DNA of 22,391 nucleotides from positions 1 to 22,391 of the IMG/VR virus record IMGVR_UViG_3300013233_000572, one strand, 5' to 3'. The DNA comes from a virus. The translations under genes and the position numbers were made by a program. This document shows, one piece after another, positions 13,567 to 20,020 of the stretch. Under the pieces are notes generated by a model. That model was given only the letters and a program-made list of their open reading frames with translations. It was not told the origin of the DNA and searched no databases. The number at the start of each line of letters is the position of its first letter. Positions within the stretch are counted from its first letter, which is position 1.

Positions 13567-13593
13567 CGGGTTTTGTTTTATGGTGGAGCCATC

Positions 13594-14307
13594 ATGACAA
13601 GTACTCTTGCAGAGCGGATGAAAGAGATTCGCGATGAAACGGGAAAAACGCAGGCGGATCTCGCCCGCGACGTCGGCGTCAGACCCCAGGCCATCAGCCA
13701 GTGGGAAAATGGCGAGACCAAATCACTCAAGGGCATGAACCTCTTGAAATTGGCCTCCGCCACAGGATTCAGCGAGCGGTGGATCGCTCATGGCGTCGGT
13801 CCGAAAAAAACCGGAAACAGCGCATCTGGTACATTCTCCGGTCTCACCGGATCGGGTTATGGGGCCACCGCCCCCCCAACAGGATCTGCGGGTGGCCTCA
13901 GGGGCCTCGGCCACGAACCGATCCGTCGTGTCCCGGTCATCTCCTGGGTCCAGGCCGGGCAGTGGCAGGAGGTCGTAGACGCATTCCAGCCGGGAGGCTC
14001 AGACGATTGGGTCTACACGGCCAAAAACATCGGCAACAGATCGTTTGCACTGCGGATTCACGGCACCAGCATGGAGCCGCAGGTGCCCGACGGATCGGTC
14101 GTCATAGTTGACCCGGATAAGGAGGCGACCAACGGATCCCTGGTGGTGGTGCGCCTCGACGATGATCAGGAGGCCACCTTCAAGCGCCTGGTCATCGATG
14201 GGAGCCGCCGACTGCTGGAGCCGCTGAATCCGCGTTACCCGGTCATGGAGATCACCGGCCCCGCCACCATATGCGGCGTGGCATGCCAGGTGGTCATCGA
14301 TTTATGA
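13594..14307 (+). CDS. CI/LexA-like lysogeny repressor (S24 self-cleaving)
   Basis: A 237-residue repressor. Residues 1-65 are a Cro/CI-type helix-turn-helix (MTSTLAERMKEIRDETGKTQ, ADLARDVGVRPQAISQWENG). A Gly/Ser/Thr linker follows. From about residue 110 comes an S24 peptidase domain with the Ala121-Gly122 cleavage site (SWVQAGQW), catalytic Ser159 (HGTSMEP) and Lys197 (EATFKRL). RecA-stimulated self-cleavage and SOS induction are therefore expected. The frame is open from 13309, but ATG 13594 is chosen: it has a GGTGGAG ribosome site five bases upstream and gives a normal N-terminus. Its likely targets are the four TCAAG-N4-CTTGA sites. Confidence 0.95.
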   Translation: MTSTLAERMKEIRDETGKTQADLARDVGVRPQAISQWENGETKSLKGMNLLKLASATGFSERWIAHGVGPKKTGNSASGTFSGLTGSGYGATAPPTGSAGGLRGLGHEPIRRVPVISWVQAGQWQEVVDAFQPGGSDDWVYTAKNIGNRSFALRIHGTSMEPQVPDGSVVIVDPDKEATNGSLVVVRLDDDQEATFKRLVIDGSRRLLEPLNPRYPVMEITGPATICGVACQVVIDL

Positions 14308-14822
14308 GCGAGGGCACGCCCATGGCGCGGACATCCTACAAGCCTTTCATGGCCCTGTCACTGCTGCTGATGGGGCTTTCGATGGTCTCTCCGGCATGGG
14401 GTGATGAGCCGCGCAAGCCGATGAGCCTCGAACGCGCCCAATGGATGATGGCGCCGTTTGGAAGTGAAAAAACAGGCAAGGAGCCAATCACTCTGGATCA
14501 GCAGGAGGCAGTTGAAGAAGGAATTCAGGCACTTGATGCGATAAATCAGATGCGCATAACCATGGAGGCAATGATTGAGTATCACGAAAATGAGTTTCAA
14601 TCCGTATGCCTCAAGGCCATCGGGCATTCTGGACTGTGTGCCTGTCTGGAGAGGCTGACGCCTACCGTGGTCGGGTTTGTAGTGTATGCACAGATCGTAA
14701 CCTCTACCCGAGACAAATTGGGCTACGAAAACCTGGGCGCGGATGGCAAGGCTCTCGTAGATACCACCCGTGCCGCCCGTGATGCCTGTGTGGCCGAGGT
14801 GTGGAGAGAATCGGAACCATAG
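14304..14822 (+). CDS. Secreted Cys-containing protein, lysogenic-conversion candidate
   Basis: Overlaps the repressor stop as ATGA at 14304. An ATG at 14322 with an AGGG ribosome site is the alternative start. From 14322 the N-terminus is a clear Sec signal peptide: positive MARTSYK, hydrophobic core FMALSLLLMGLSMV, and a likely cut after PAWG. The mature part is about 145 residues with four Cys, three of them in SVCLKAIGHSGLCACLERL and one in ARDACVAE. Because it sits directly behind the repressor and in the same direction, it should be expressed in lysogens. A role in the periplasm, for example superinfection exclusion or host fitness, is inferred. I do not recognise a named family. Confidence 0.8.
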   Translation: MSEGTPMARTSYKPFMALSLLLMGLSMVSPAWGDEPRKPMSLERAQWMMAPFGSEKTGKEPITLDQQEAVEEGIQALDAINQMRITMEAMIEYHENEFQSVCLKAIGHSGLCACLERLTPTVVGFVVYAQIVTSTRDKLGYENLGADGKALVDTTRAARDACVAEVWRESEP

Positions 14823-14843
14823 TCAAACCCAAAGGAGACAGAC

Positions 14844-15215
14844 ATGAAAAAACACCAAATCCTGATGGCGGTGGCCATCCTGATCGCATCTGCATGGGTT
14901 GGGATCCCGGCGGCTGATGCCGGTGACACCTACGTCAACGGGTATTTCCGCGCCAACGGCACCTATGTCCAGCCCCACTACCGGTCGGCCCCCAATCGAA
15001 GCCGGTTGGACAACTACTCCACGCGGGGCAACCTCAACCCCTACACCGGCAGGCAGGGCACCGTGAACCCGTATTCAGGCGCCCGCACATATCAGGGGTC
15101 TGGATCAGACCTCCAAGGATTGGACGGCCTACAGGGACTGGAAGGTCTCCAAGGCCTGGATGGGTTGCTGGGGCTCGATAGTCTGGAACGAGAACTCATC
15201 TTCGGTGACCCCTGA
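14844..15215 (+). CDS. Small secreted protein with Gly/Leu repeat tail
   Basis: Starts at ATG 14844 with an AAGGAG ribosome site seven bases upstream. A signal peptide (MKKHQILMAVAILIASAW) is followed by probable cleavage after ADA. The mature part has a module found in many small secreted bacterial proteins: TYVNGYFRANGTYVQPHYRS, then NYSTRGNLNPYTGR and VNPYSG. The last 40 residues are a repetitive GLDGLQGLEGLQGLDGLLGL run. Second gene of the lysogenic transcript. The tail repeats may form an extended or amyloid-like strand. Function is unknown, but export from the cytoplasm is well supported. Confidence 0.85.
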   Translation: MKKHQILMAVAILIASAWVGIPAADAGDTYVNGYFRANGTYVQPHYRSAPNRSRLDNYSTRGNLNPYTGRQGTVNPYSGARTYQGSGSDLQGLDGLQGLEGLQGLDGLLGLDSLERELIFGDP

Positions 15216-15235
15216 CAACGACTTGCAAAGGGCTA

Positions 15236-15277
15236 TATGAGTAACTCGGACAGAAGAAAAATTTCGAGTTACTCATA
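15236..15277. repeat. 13-base inverted repeat after the lysogenic genes
   Basis: TATGAGTAACTCG (15236-15248) and CGAGTTACTCATA (15265-15277) are exact reverse complements with a 16-base, A-rich loop. It lies 21 bases after the stop at 15215. It could end transcription of the repressor operon, although no T run follows, or act as a protein or RNA element. Confidence 0.65.
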
Positions 15278-15278
15278 G
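15237..15278 (+). CDS. Possible 13-residue micro-frame inside the inverted repeat
   Basis: ATG 15237 to TAG 15278 reads MSNSDRRKISSYS, exactly framed by the inverted repeat, with an AAAGGG sequence five bases upstream as a possible ribosome site. If folded, the hairpin would hide the start codon. This is listed as a possibility only; the match between frame and repeat could be coincidence. Confidence 0.2.
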   Translation: MSNSDRRKISSYS

Positions 15279-15364
15279 ACCAGAATCCTTTGATGTGCTA
15301 GGAGTGCGGCATAGACCTGCCCCCCCCACCCATCCACATCCCCGCTCGCATCGATGAGCCCGCA

Positions 15365-15380
15365 CGGACACCTGTGTCCG
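15365..15380. repeat. Short perfect palindrome CGGACAC-CT-GTGTCCG
   Basis: Seven-base arms with a 2-base centre. It stands alone in the intergenic region without an adjacent T run. A protein-binding site is possible; no other copy was noticed. Confidence 0.4.
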
Positions 15381-15486
15381 GCGTACCCAGCGCCAGCCAC
15401 CGCCCAGAACCACACCACACCCATCCCCTGACCTAACCGAATAGATGTCGCAGTCTGTGACGTCATGCGGTGGTGAAAGAAAAATA

Positions 15487-15500
15487 TCAAGCACGCTTGA
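15487..15500. promoter_or_regulatory. CI-type operator, TCAAGCACGCTTGA
   Basis: A perfect TCAAG-N4-CTTGA site overlapping the -35 of the recombination/integration promoter. It has the same arms as the sites beside the repressor gene. Confidence 0.85.
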
Positions 15501-15526
15501 CACGCAAACATCAAGTATGCTTGAAT
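15497..15526 (+). promoter_or_regulatory. Early rightward promoter (recombination/integration operon)
   Basis: TTGACA (15497-15502), 18-base spacer, TTGAAT (15521-15526) preceded by TGC. The -35, -10 and both operators line up with the cro-like promoter with a one-base gap. Transcription would start near 15533, leaving a leader of about 80 bases before the first gene. Confidence 0.8.
15511..15524. promoter_or_regulatory. CI-type operator, TCAAGTATGCTTGA
   Basis: The second perfect site, overlapping the -10. Centre-to-centre distance to its partner is 24 bases, one more than at the cro-like promoter. Confidence 0.85.
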
Positions 15527-15555
15527 ATGCCCAGGCAACGGAATCACCCGGTGCC

Positions 15556-15599
15556 GCCCCCGTCCCGGGAATTCTCTACCCGTTCCACGGGACGGGGGC
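15556..15599 (+). promoter_or_regulatory. 12-base GC-rich hairpin in the operon leader
   Basis: GCCCCCGTCCCG (15556-15567) pairs perfectly with CGGGACGGGGGC (15588-15599) around a 20-base loop. It ends right before the ribosome site (AGGAGG, 15602-15607) and has no following T run, so it is not an ordinary terminator. Possible roles are control of translation or an antitermination RNA near the promoter. Confidence 0.65.
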
Positions 15600-15614
15600 A
15601 AAGGAGGAGAGACG

Positions 15615-15938
15615 ATGAGCAAGACGAGTCATGTGACGATTGGACCATGGCGAGTTGAAGAGCGATGGCAACGGGACCCGGATATTTACATCGTGGCAGA
15701 TAGCCCGGATGGCACGGTGATCGCTCACATCAGGACGCAGGATATCCGACACGTCCACCTCATCGCCGTCGCGCCGGAGTTGCTGGAAGCGCTGATCGAC
15801 CTTGAGGATGCCGCAAGCGGCTTGGAGGCAGAGATTGACGATGCAGGTGACGACCGGTTGCCAAGCGGCTGCGACACCAGAGGCGCACTCATTGCCGCCC
15901 GCCGCGCCATTGCAAAAGCCACCGGAAAGGAGCACTGA
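15615..15938 (+). CDS. First gene of recombination operon, unknown
   Basis: A 107-residue protein with a very good ribosome site (AGGAGG, seven bases before ATG 15615). It begins SKTSHVTIGPWRVEERWQRD and has a C-terminal helical part with HLIAVAPELLEALIDLEDAA, a pattern common in small phage proteins (PELLEAL-x-x-L). A small beta domain followed by a helix is likely. No catalytic residues are evident. Being first under the repressor-controlled promoter, it is expressed early after induction. Function is unknown. Confidence 0.85.
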   Translation: MSKTSHVTIGPWRVEERWQRDPDIYIVADSPDGTVIAHIRTQDIRHVHLIAVAPELLEALIDLEDAASGLEAEIDDAGDDRLPSGCDTRGALIAARRAIAKATGKEH

Positions 15939-15940
15939 CG

Positions 15941-16363
15941 ATGACCACCGAGACCCACACCATCACCGAATCCATCATCCGAGGCACCACCCTGAAAAAG
16001 GCCCTCGCATGCCTCACCGAGGTCTGTGACACCCACGACGATAACCGTGCGCACGGCCCGGCCCCGTTGTTCCCGGAGACCTACAACACCCGGCTCCACC
16101 TGGACGATGTGTATCGCCTCATGCGGGCCGTTATGTGCGCCATGGAGACCGCCACGCTCCAGCAGACCACTGATCCCATCTATCGGGAGGTATACGACCT
16201 GCTGGGCCGCCTGGAGGAGCCCATCAACGCCCTGGACGAGGCGGTGGAATTGGGCACTCTGGGCGAGCCGGATACCGACGGTGAGGATCCCGCCGCCGAG
16301 GCATCCGCATGGATCGACAGCACCGAGGTGGCATGCCAGCGCAGTGATCGGGGGGGATCCTAA
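15941..16363 (+). CDS. Unknown 140-residue acidic protein
   Basis: Starts at ATG 15941, two bases after the previous stop, with a GGAAAGGAG ribosome site. The product is largely helical and acidic (YDLLGRLEEPINALDEAVEL), with scattered Cys (KALACLTEVCDTHDD) and no membrane segment. Its stop shares one base with the exonuclease start (TAATG), so the two are likely coupled. A helper of the recombination genes is suggested by position only. Confidence 0.8.
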   Translation: MTTETHTITESIIRGTTLKKALACLTEVCDTHDDNRAHGPAPLFPETYNTRLHLDDVYRLMRAVMCAMETATLQQTTDPIYREVYDLLGRLEEPINALDEAVELGTLGEPDTDGEDPAAEASAWIDSTEVACQRSDRGGS

Positions 16364-17325
16364 TGACCGCAACCATTTCCAAATCGGAAACGGTTCAATC
16401 CGACCGCGCCGAATGGCTTGAGGCCCGCCGCCAAGGCATCGGCGGATCGGACGCCGCCGCAGTCATGGGCCTGTCGCCCTACAAATCGGCCTATGAACTG
16501 TGGCTTGAGAAGCGCGGTGAACTCCAGGAAGAAGACCTGTCCGACAACGAGGCGGTCCATTTCGGGACCGTTCTGGAGGATGTTGTGGCCACCGAATACG
16601 CCCGCCGCACGGGCCGCAAGGTGTCCCGCGTGAACTGTATCCTCCAGCACCCGGAGCATCCCTACATGCTCGCCAACCTGGATCGCCGTGTGGTGGGTGA
16701 GCGCCGGATTCTAGAGTGCAAAACGGCGGATCGATTCACCCTGCCCATGTGGGGTGAGGCGGGGACCGATCAGGTGCCGGACCACTACCACCTCCAGGTG
16801 ACCCATTACATGGCCGTAACCGGGGCCGAGGTGGCCGATCTTGCGGTCCTCATCGGTGGCAACGAGTTCCGCATCTATACGATTGAGCGGGATCAGGAAC
16901 TGATCGATATGGTCTACGACCAGGAGGCTGAATTCTGGCGCATGGTCCAGGACGGAGGCCCCCCCGACGTGGACGGCTCCGCCGCGACCAGTGCCCTGCT
17001 CAAACGCCTCTACCCGTCCAGCACCGGTGCCCGGATTGACCTGCCGGGTGATGGTGGTGCATGGGTCGAAAAGTTACGCGAAGCCAAGCAGGACGTGGAA
17101 TGGGCGACATCCCGCCTGGACGAGGCCAAGCACCGCATCCAGGTACTTGCTGGTGAGGCGTCGGAAATTTTCGTGGGGGACCGATTGGTAGCCACATGGC
17201 GCCAATCGAAGGACCGTAGCGCATTCGATCAGGCCGCATTCAAATCCGCCCATCCAGACCTGTTCAAGCAGTTTTCAGCGGCCCGCCCGGGGCCTCGGAC
17301 ATTCCTCATCAAGAAGGGAAAATGA
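16363..17325 (+). CDS. YqaJ-type phage exonuclease
   Basis: A 320-residue PD-(D/E)XK nuclease of the YqaJ/lambda Exo group. It has the characteristic opening WLEARRQGIGGSDAAAVMGL with SPYKSAYELWLEKRG, the second motif HFGTVLEDVVATEYARRTGR, the catalytic Asp in YMLANLDRR, the Glu-x-Lys pair in ILECKTA, and the following Gln/His helix YHLQVTHYMAVTG. It degrades one strand of double-stranded ends to leave 3' overhangs for the RecT-like partner encoded directly downstream. The two genes overlap as ATGA. A C-terminal helical extension of about 100 residues (WVEKLREAKQDVEWATSRLD) is additional to the core and may contact the annealing protein. Confidence 0.92.
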   Translation: MTATISKSETVQSDRAEWLEARRQGIGGSDAAAVMGLSPYKSAYELWLEKRGELQEEDLSDNEAVHFGTVLEDVVATEYARRTGRKVSRVNCILQHPEHPYMLANLDRRVVGERRILECKTADRFTLPMWGEAGTDQVPDHYHLQVTHYMAVTGAEVADLAVLIGGNEFRIYTIERDQELIDMVYDQEAEFWRMVQDGGPPDVDGSAATSALLKRLYPSSTGARIDLPGDGGAWVEKLREAKQDVEWATSRLDEAKHRIQVLAGEASEIFVGDRLVATWRQSKDRSAFDQAAFKSAHPDLFKQFSAARPGPRTFLIKKGK

Positions 17326-18182
17326 CCATGACATCGCTTATCACAATGCCTGCGGAAACCGAGACATCAACGACTTCGGGACTCAGCTTTCAGGGCATCC
17401 AGCCCAAGAACTTGGAAGAAGCCCTGAAAATCTGCGAGATGATCGCCAACAGCGGGATCGTCCCGAAGCACTACGCGGGTCGCACGGAGGCTGTTTTCAC
17501 GGCGGCCATGTACGGCGCCAGACTAGGCATGGACCCCATGACCGCATGCCAATCCATCGCCGTCATCAACGGTCGCCCCTGCATTTTCGGGGATGCGCTC
17601 CTGGGTATCGTGCGGGCGTCTGGGAAGCTCGAATATATCCACGAGGATGACAACGGCACCGAGGCCGTTTGCACCGTCAAGCGCGTTGGGGATGCATCCC
17701 CAAACGTGCGGAAATTCTCCAACGAGGACGCCAAACGTGCCGGGCTCATCAACAAGCCCGGGCCGTGGAAGGATTACCCGTCCCGCATGCGCCAGATGCG
17801 GGCTCGCGCCTTCGCCCTGCGCGATACCTTCACCGACATCCTCATGGGGTTCTCCGTCACCGAGGAGGCCCGGGACATCCCCCCGGATCAGGACACCCAC
17901 CGGGTGAATGTCATCACCACACAGGATGCCACCGGCTCCCGTGCCGACCGCATCAAGGGCAAGTTGTCCGCACCGGCCCCCGAACCCGCCCCGACCGACG
18001 ACTTCCCGAGCCCCATCGAAGCCGCCATAGCGGTGTTCAAACAGACCATCGATGAGGCCGCGACGGGTGATGACCTGGACCGCATCGGAGATGACATCAA
18101 GAGCGCCCCGAAAACCGTGCGGGACGCGCTACGTGGCCATTTCAGCAACCGCCGCCGGGCGTTGTCCGAGGCTGGAAACTGA
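17322..18182 (+). CDS. RecT-like single-strand annealing protein
   Basis: A 286-residue protein. The core runs from about residue 20 to 190: FQGIQPKNLEEALKICEMIA, then AMYGARLGMDPMTACQSIAV, INGRPCIFGDALLGIVRASG and later PSRMRQMRARAFALRDTFTD. These are the landmarks of RecT-type annealing proteins. It would anneal the 3' strands made by the YqaJ nuclease. The C-terminal 80 residues are a Pro-rich linker plus a small helical domain (DDFPSPIEAAIAVFKQTIDE), as often seen. The start overlaps the exonuclease stop (ATGA); the second ATG at 17328 is less favoured. Confidence 0.9.
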   Translation: MTMTSLITMPAETETSTTSGLSFQGIQPKNLEEALKICEMIANSGIVPKHYAGRTEAVFTAAMYGARLGMDPMTACQSIAVINGRPCIFGDALLGIVRASGKLEYIHEDDNGTEAVCTVKRVGDASPNVRKFSNEDAKRAGLINKPGPWKDYPSRMRQMRARAFALRDTFTDILMGFSVTEEARDIPPDQDTHRVNVITTQDATGSRADRIKGKLSAPAPEPAPTDDFPSPIEAAIAVFKQTIDEAATGDDLDRIGDDIKSAPKTVRDALRGHFSNRRRALSEAGN

Positions 18183-18183
18183 C

Positions 18184-18429
18184 ATGACCTACGACAACAC
18201 AAACCGAGGTGTCCTGTTCCCGAACGACAAGAGGCACTCAGATAATTCACCGCACCATCTGGGGAAAATAAATGTTGATGGGCGTGAATTCCGGCTCTCT
18301 GCGTGGCTAAAAACATCCCAGAAAGGGGTCAAGTACATGTCGCTTTCGGTGTCGGAATTCGAGACCCAAACGGAGGCCGTTGAAGTCGCCGGGGGGCCGG
18401 ATGTTGCAGAGGAGGACATCCCGTTTTGA
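18184..18429 (+). CDS. SSB-like small protein with acidic tip
   Basis: Eighty-one residues from ATG 18184, one base after the RecT stop. A compact OB-like beta region (LGKINVDGREFRLSAWLKTS, then KGVKYMSLSVSEFE) is followed by an acidic tail ending EEDIPF. That ending is the signature of the single-strand binding protein C-terminal tip, which recruits repair and recombination proteins. With nuclease and annealing genes directly upstream, a single-strand binding or SSB-mimic role is likely. It is half the size of a cellular SSB. The frame is open to 18052, but that start lies within RecT. Confidence 0.85.
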   Translation: MTYDNTNRGVLFPNDKRHSDNSPHHLGKINVDGREFRLSAWLKTSQKGVKYMSLSVSEFETQTEAVEVAGGPDVAEEDIPF

Positions 18430-18503
18430 ATGGCAAGCCGTGGGCAAAAGAGCGACAGGTCGCAGCGGAATTCATCGGCACAATGATGGAGGCCGAAAAA
18501 TGA
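18426..18503 (+). CDS. 25-residue mini-gene, TTG start
   Basis: Starts at TTG 18426, overlapping the SSB-like stop as TTGA, and ends at TGA 18503 overlapping the next start as ATGA. The product reads MNGKPWAKERQVAAEFIGTM, then MEAEK, a single amphipathic helix. A GGAGG lies about ten bases upstream in the previous gene. Support comes mainly from the overlap chain; function is unknown. Confidence 0.5.
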   Translation: MNGKPWAKERQVAAEFIGTMMEAEK

Positions 18504-18559
18504 GCTACTCAACAGGCGAGGAATCATCGGCGGTTGGCCAGATTCCTCCCCGCCCGTGA
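18500..18559 (+). CDS. 19-residue mini-gene
   Basis: ATG 18500 with a strong ribosome site (GGAGG, seven bases upstream) and a TGA stop overlapping the GTG of the next gene as GTGA. The product, MSYSTGEESSAVGQIPPRP, looks unstructured. It may serve mainly as a leader that couples translation of the DUF4224 gene to the operon. The good ribosome site makes translation likely. Confidence 0.5.
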   Translation: MSYSTGEESSAVGQIPPRP

Positions 18560-18792
18560 CCATGTTCCTCACCCCCGATGAGCTGGCCGACCTGACCGAC
18601 TACAAGCGGTCGGCATGCCAAGCGAGGTGGCTGTCTGATCGTGGCATCCCGTTCGCCACGGGTAGATCGGGGCGCCCCAAAGTGCTACGGTCCATCATCA
18701 TGGAGCGCCTGGGCGGCACCCTGACGCCAGTACCCATCGGCCCGGACATCATGGCCCTGGAGACGGAATTACAGCGACGTGGGGCGGCATAG
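18556..18792 (+). CDS. DUF4224 protein, integrase partner
   Basis: A 78-residue protein with the whole DUF4224 pattern: MFLTPDELADLTDYKRSACQ, ARWLSDRGIPFATGRSGRPK and VLRSIIMERLG. The domain is predicted to be a small winged-helix-like DNA-binding fold. It is repeatedly found directly before phage tyrosine integrases, which makes it a candidate excision or directionality factor; that role is inference. Start options are GTG 18556 (overlapping the mini-gene stop as GTGA) and ATG 18562. The end overlaps the integrase gene by 14 bases. No other excisionase gene is visible near the integrase. Confidence 0.88.
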   Translation: MTMFLTPDELADLTDYKRSACQARWLSDRGIPFATGRSGRPKVLRSIIMERLGGTLTPVPIGPDIMALETELQRRGAA

Positions 18793-19765
18793 AACCAAAG
18801 ACAGACACCTGCCTCCGAGGGTCTATCTCAACCACGGGGCCTACTACTACGTGTCCGGCGGCAGGTGGACCCGCCTCTCCGCCGACCTTGCCGAGGCCAA
18901 GGCCAAATGGGCCGATATCGAAGGGGTCCAGGTGGCCCCCCCGGGCACCATGGCCGCCCTGATCGCCCGATACCTCGAAGAGGTCACCCCCGGCAAAGCG
19001 CCTAAAACCCAGCGAAACGAGCGCAATCAGGCCGCCCTCATTTCCGCGTTTTTCGGCCCCATGGTGCCCGGCGATGTTCGGCCCATGCACGTCGCCCAGT
19101 ACACCGACAGGCGGGGAAAATCCGCACCGGTGGCGGCAAACCGAGAAAAAAGCCTCCTGTCCCACATTTTTACCGTGGCCATGCGGTGGGGCATTGTGGA
19201 CACCAACCCATGCCGGGGGGTGCGCCGACATCGTGAGACCCCCAGATCCCGCTACGTGACCGACGCGGAGTTTCGGACGGTGTGGGAGGGTGGGAACCAG
19301 ACCATTCGGGATGCCATGGACCTGTCGTACCTGACCGCCCAGCGGATCGGAGATGTGCTCAAGATGAGCCTACGAGACGACCACGGCGACACGCTCCAGG
19401 TGACCCAGGGCAAAACCGGTGCACGGATATCGATCCAGGTGACCCCTGCGCTACGGACCGTCCTGGACCGGTGCAGAGCCCGGGGGTCGATCCGGGGCAT
19501 GACCCTCCTGCACGGGAGGGGTGGCGCCCCGTACACATACGATGGATTTTCCACGATGTGGGGGAGGGCGATGAGAAAATCGGGCGTGGACCGATTTACA
19601 TTCCACGACCTCCGCGCCAAGGCCCTGACCGACCTGGAGCGGGCCGGAGTTCCCAGGCCTGACATACAGGCCCTTGCCGGGCATGCATCGGGGGTCATGA
19701 CAGAGCGGTACATCAGGGCCCGTGAGGTGGTCAAGGCGACCGCCCTGACCCGCGCCATCGGGTGA
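18779..19765 (+). CDS. int: Tyrosine integrase
   Basis: A 328-residue site-specific recombinase. The N-terminal 50 residues (RHRTKDRHLPPRVYLNHGAY) form the small arm-binding domain, residues 55-150 the core-binding domain, and residues 155-328 the catalytic domain. All catalytic residues are present: Arg189 (TAQRIGD), Lys212 (TQGKTG), His276 and Arg279 (FHDLR), His302 (LAGHAS) and Tyr311 (MTERYIRA). It would recombine the adjacent attP with a host tRNA-Lys gene. It starts at GTG 18779 inside the DUF4224 gene. It is the last gene of the repressor-controlled rightward operon. Confidence 0.95.
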   Translation: MGRHRTKDRHLPPRVYLNHGAYYYVSGGRWTRLSADLAEAKAKWADIEGVQVAPPGTMAALIARYLEEVTPGKAPKTQRNERNQAALISAFFGPMVPGDVRPMHVAQYTDRRGKSAPVAANREKSLLSHIFTVAMRWGIVDTNPCRGVRRHRETPRSRYVTDAEFRTVWEGGNQTIRDAMDLSYLTAQRIGDVLKMSLRDDHGDTLQVTQGKTGARISIQVTPALRTVLDRCRARGSIRGMTLLHGRGGAPYTYDGFSTMWGRAMRKSGVDRFTFHDLRAKALTDLERAGVPRPDIQALAGHASGVMTERYIRAREVVKATALTRAIG

Positions 19766-19778
19766 TTATTTTTGGCAA
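19766..19778 (+). repeat. Integrase arm-site candidate 1
   Basis: TTATTTTTGGCAA. It starts one base after the integrase stop codon and matches the site at 19948-19960 (inverted) over all 13 bases. Confidence 0.7.
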
Positions 19779-19845
19779 TCGCCTAATATAATCCGTAATT
19801 GATGCGTTAAGAGGCGCGACTTTCGCCGCAACCCCTTGATTTGTT

Positions 19846-19890
19846 TGGTGGGCCGTGTAGGGATCGAACCTACGACCCGCTGATTAAGAG
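19846..19890 (-). other. attP core: 3' part of tRNA-Lys(CTT), incomplete tRNA
   Basis: On the minus strand this reads from the anticodon loop (CTCTTAA, anticodon CTT) through the 3' anticodon-stem strand, variable loop GGGTC, a perfect T arm (GTAGG-TTCGATC-CCTAC), acceptor strand ACGGCCC, A and CCA. Upstream (19891-19895 and beyond) the sequence cannot form the anticodon stem or D arm, so the gene is incomplete. Identity with the host thus likely begins in the anticodon loop, and integration would restore the host tRNA. Confidence 0.9.
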
Positions 19891-19947
19891 GCTGCGGCTC
19901 ATATTTACCGCATGTAATTGATTTGAAACAAAACAAGCGCATTCGAT

Positions 19948-19960
19948 TTGCCAAAAATAA
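19948..19960 (-). repeat. Integrase arm-site candidate 2 (inverted)
   Basis: The reverse complement reads TTATTTTTGGCAA, identical to the copy at 19766-19778 and located on the other side of the core. Confidence 0.7.
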
Positions 19961-20010
19961 CGGACACACGATGCCCGCAAGCCGTTGTTTTTGCTTGGGG
20001 TGAATTTTTC

Positions 20011-20020
20011 ATTTTTGGCA
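20011..20020 (+). repeat. Integrase arm-site candidate 3
   Basis: ATTTTTGGCA, a 10-base match to the arm motif in direct orientation relative to the first copy. Confidence 0.55.

Larger units (their letters stand above)
15216..15614. other. Intergenic region between lysogenic genes and recombination operon
   Basis: About 400 bases. It holds a 13-base inverted repeat that encloses a micro-frame (15236-15278), a CGGACAC-CT-GTGTCCG palindrome (15365-15380), the repressor-controlled promoter with its two operators (15487-15526), and a 12-base GC-rich leader hairpin (15556-15599). The minus-strand open frames through it have no domain character and overlap the control sites, so they were not called. 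Confidence 0.75.

Noticed and set aside
13309-13593. N-terminal extension of the repressor frame
   Set aside because: It would run through the divergent cro-like gene and both operators; the ATG at 13594 has a good ribosome site and gives the normal repressor start.
15269-15622. Minus-strand frame between the lysogenic genes and the recombination operon
   Set aside because: It overlaps the promoter, both operators and the leader hairpin and has no recognisable protein pattern.
15725-16372. 215-codon minus-strand frame
   Set aside because: Antisense to two coupled plus-strand genes with good ribosome sites; Gly/Val/Leu/His-rich shadow product.
19766-19830. Terminator after the integrase
   Set aside because: T-rich sequence is present but without a GC-rich stem before it; the motif is better explained as an integrase arm site.
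19846-19930. Complete tRNA gene
   Set aside because: Only the 3' part is present; bases beyond 19890 do not form the anticodon stem or D arm. It is an attachment core.
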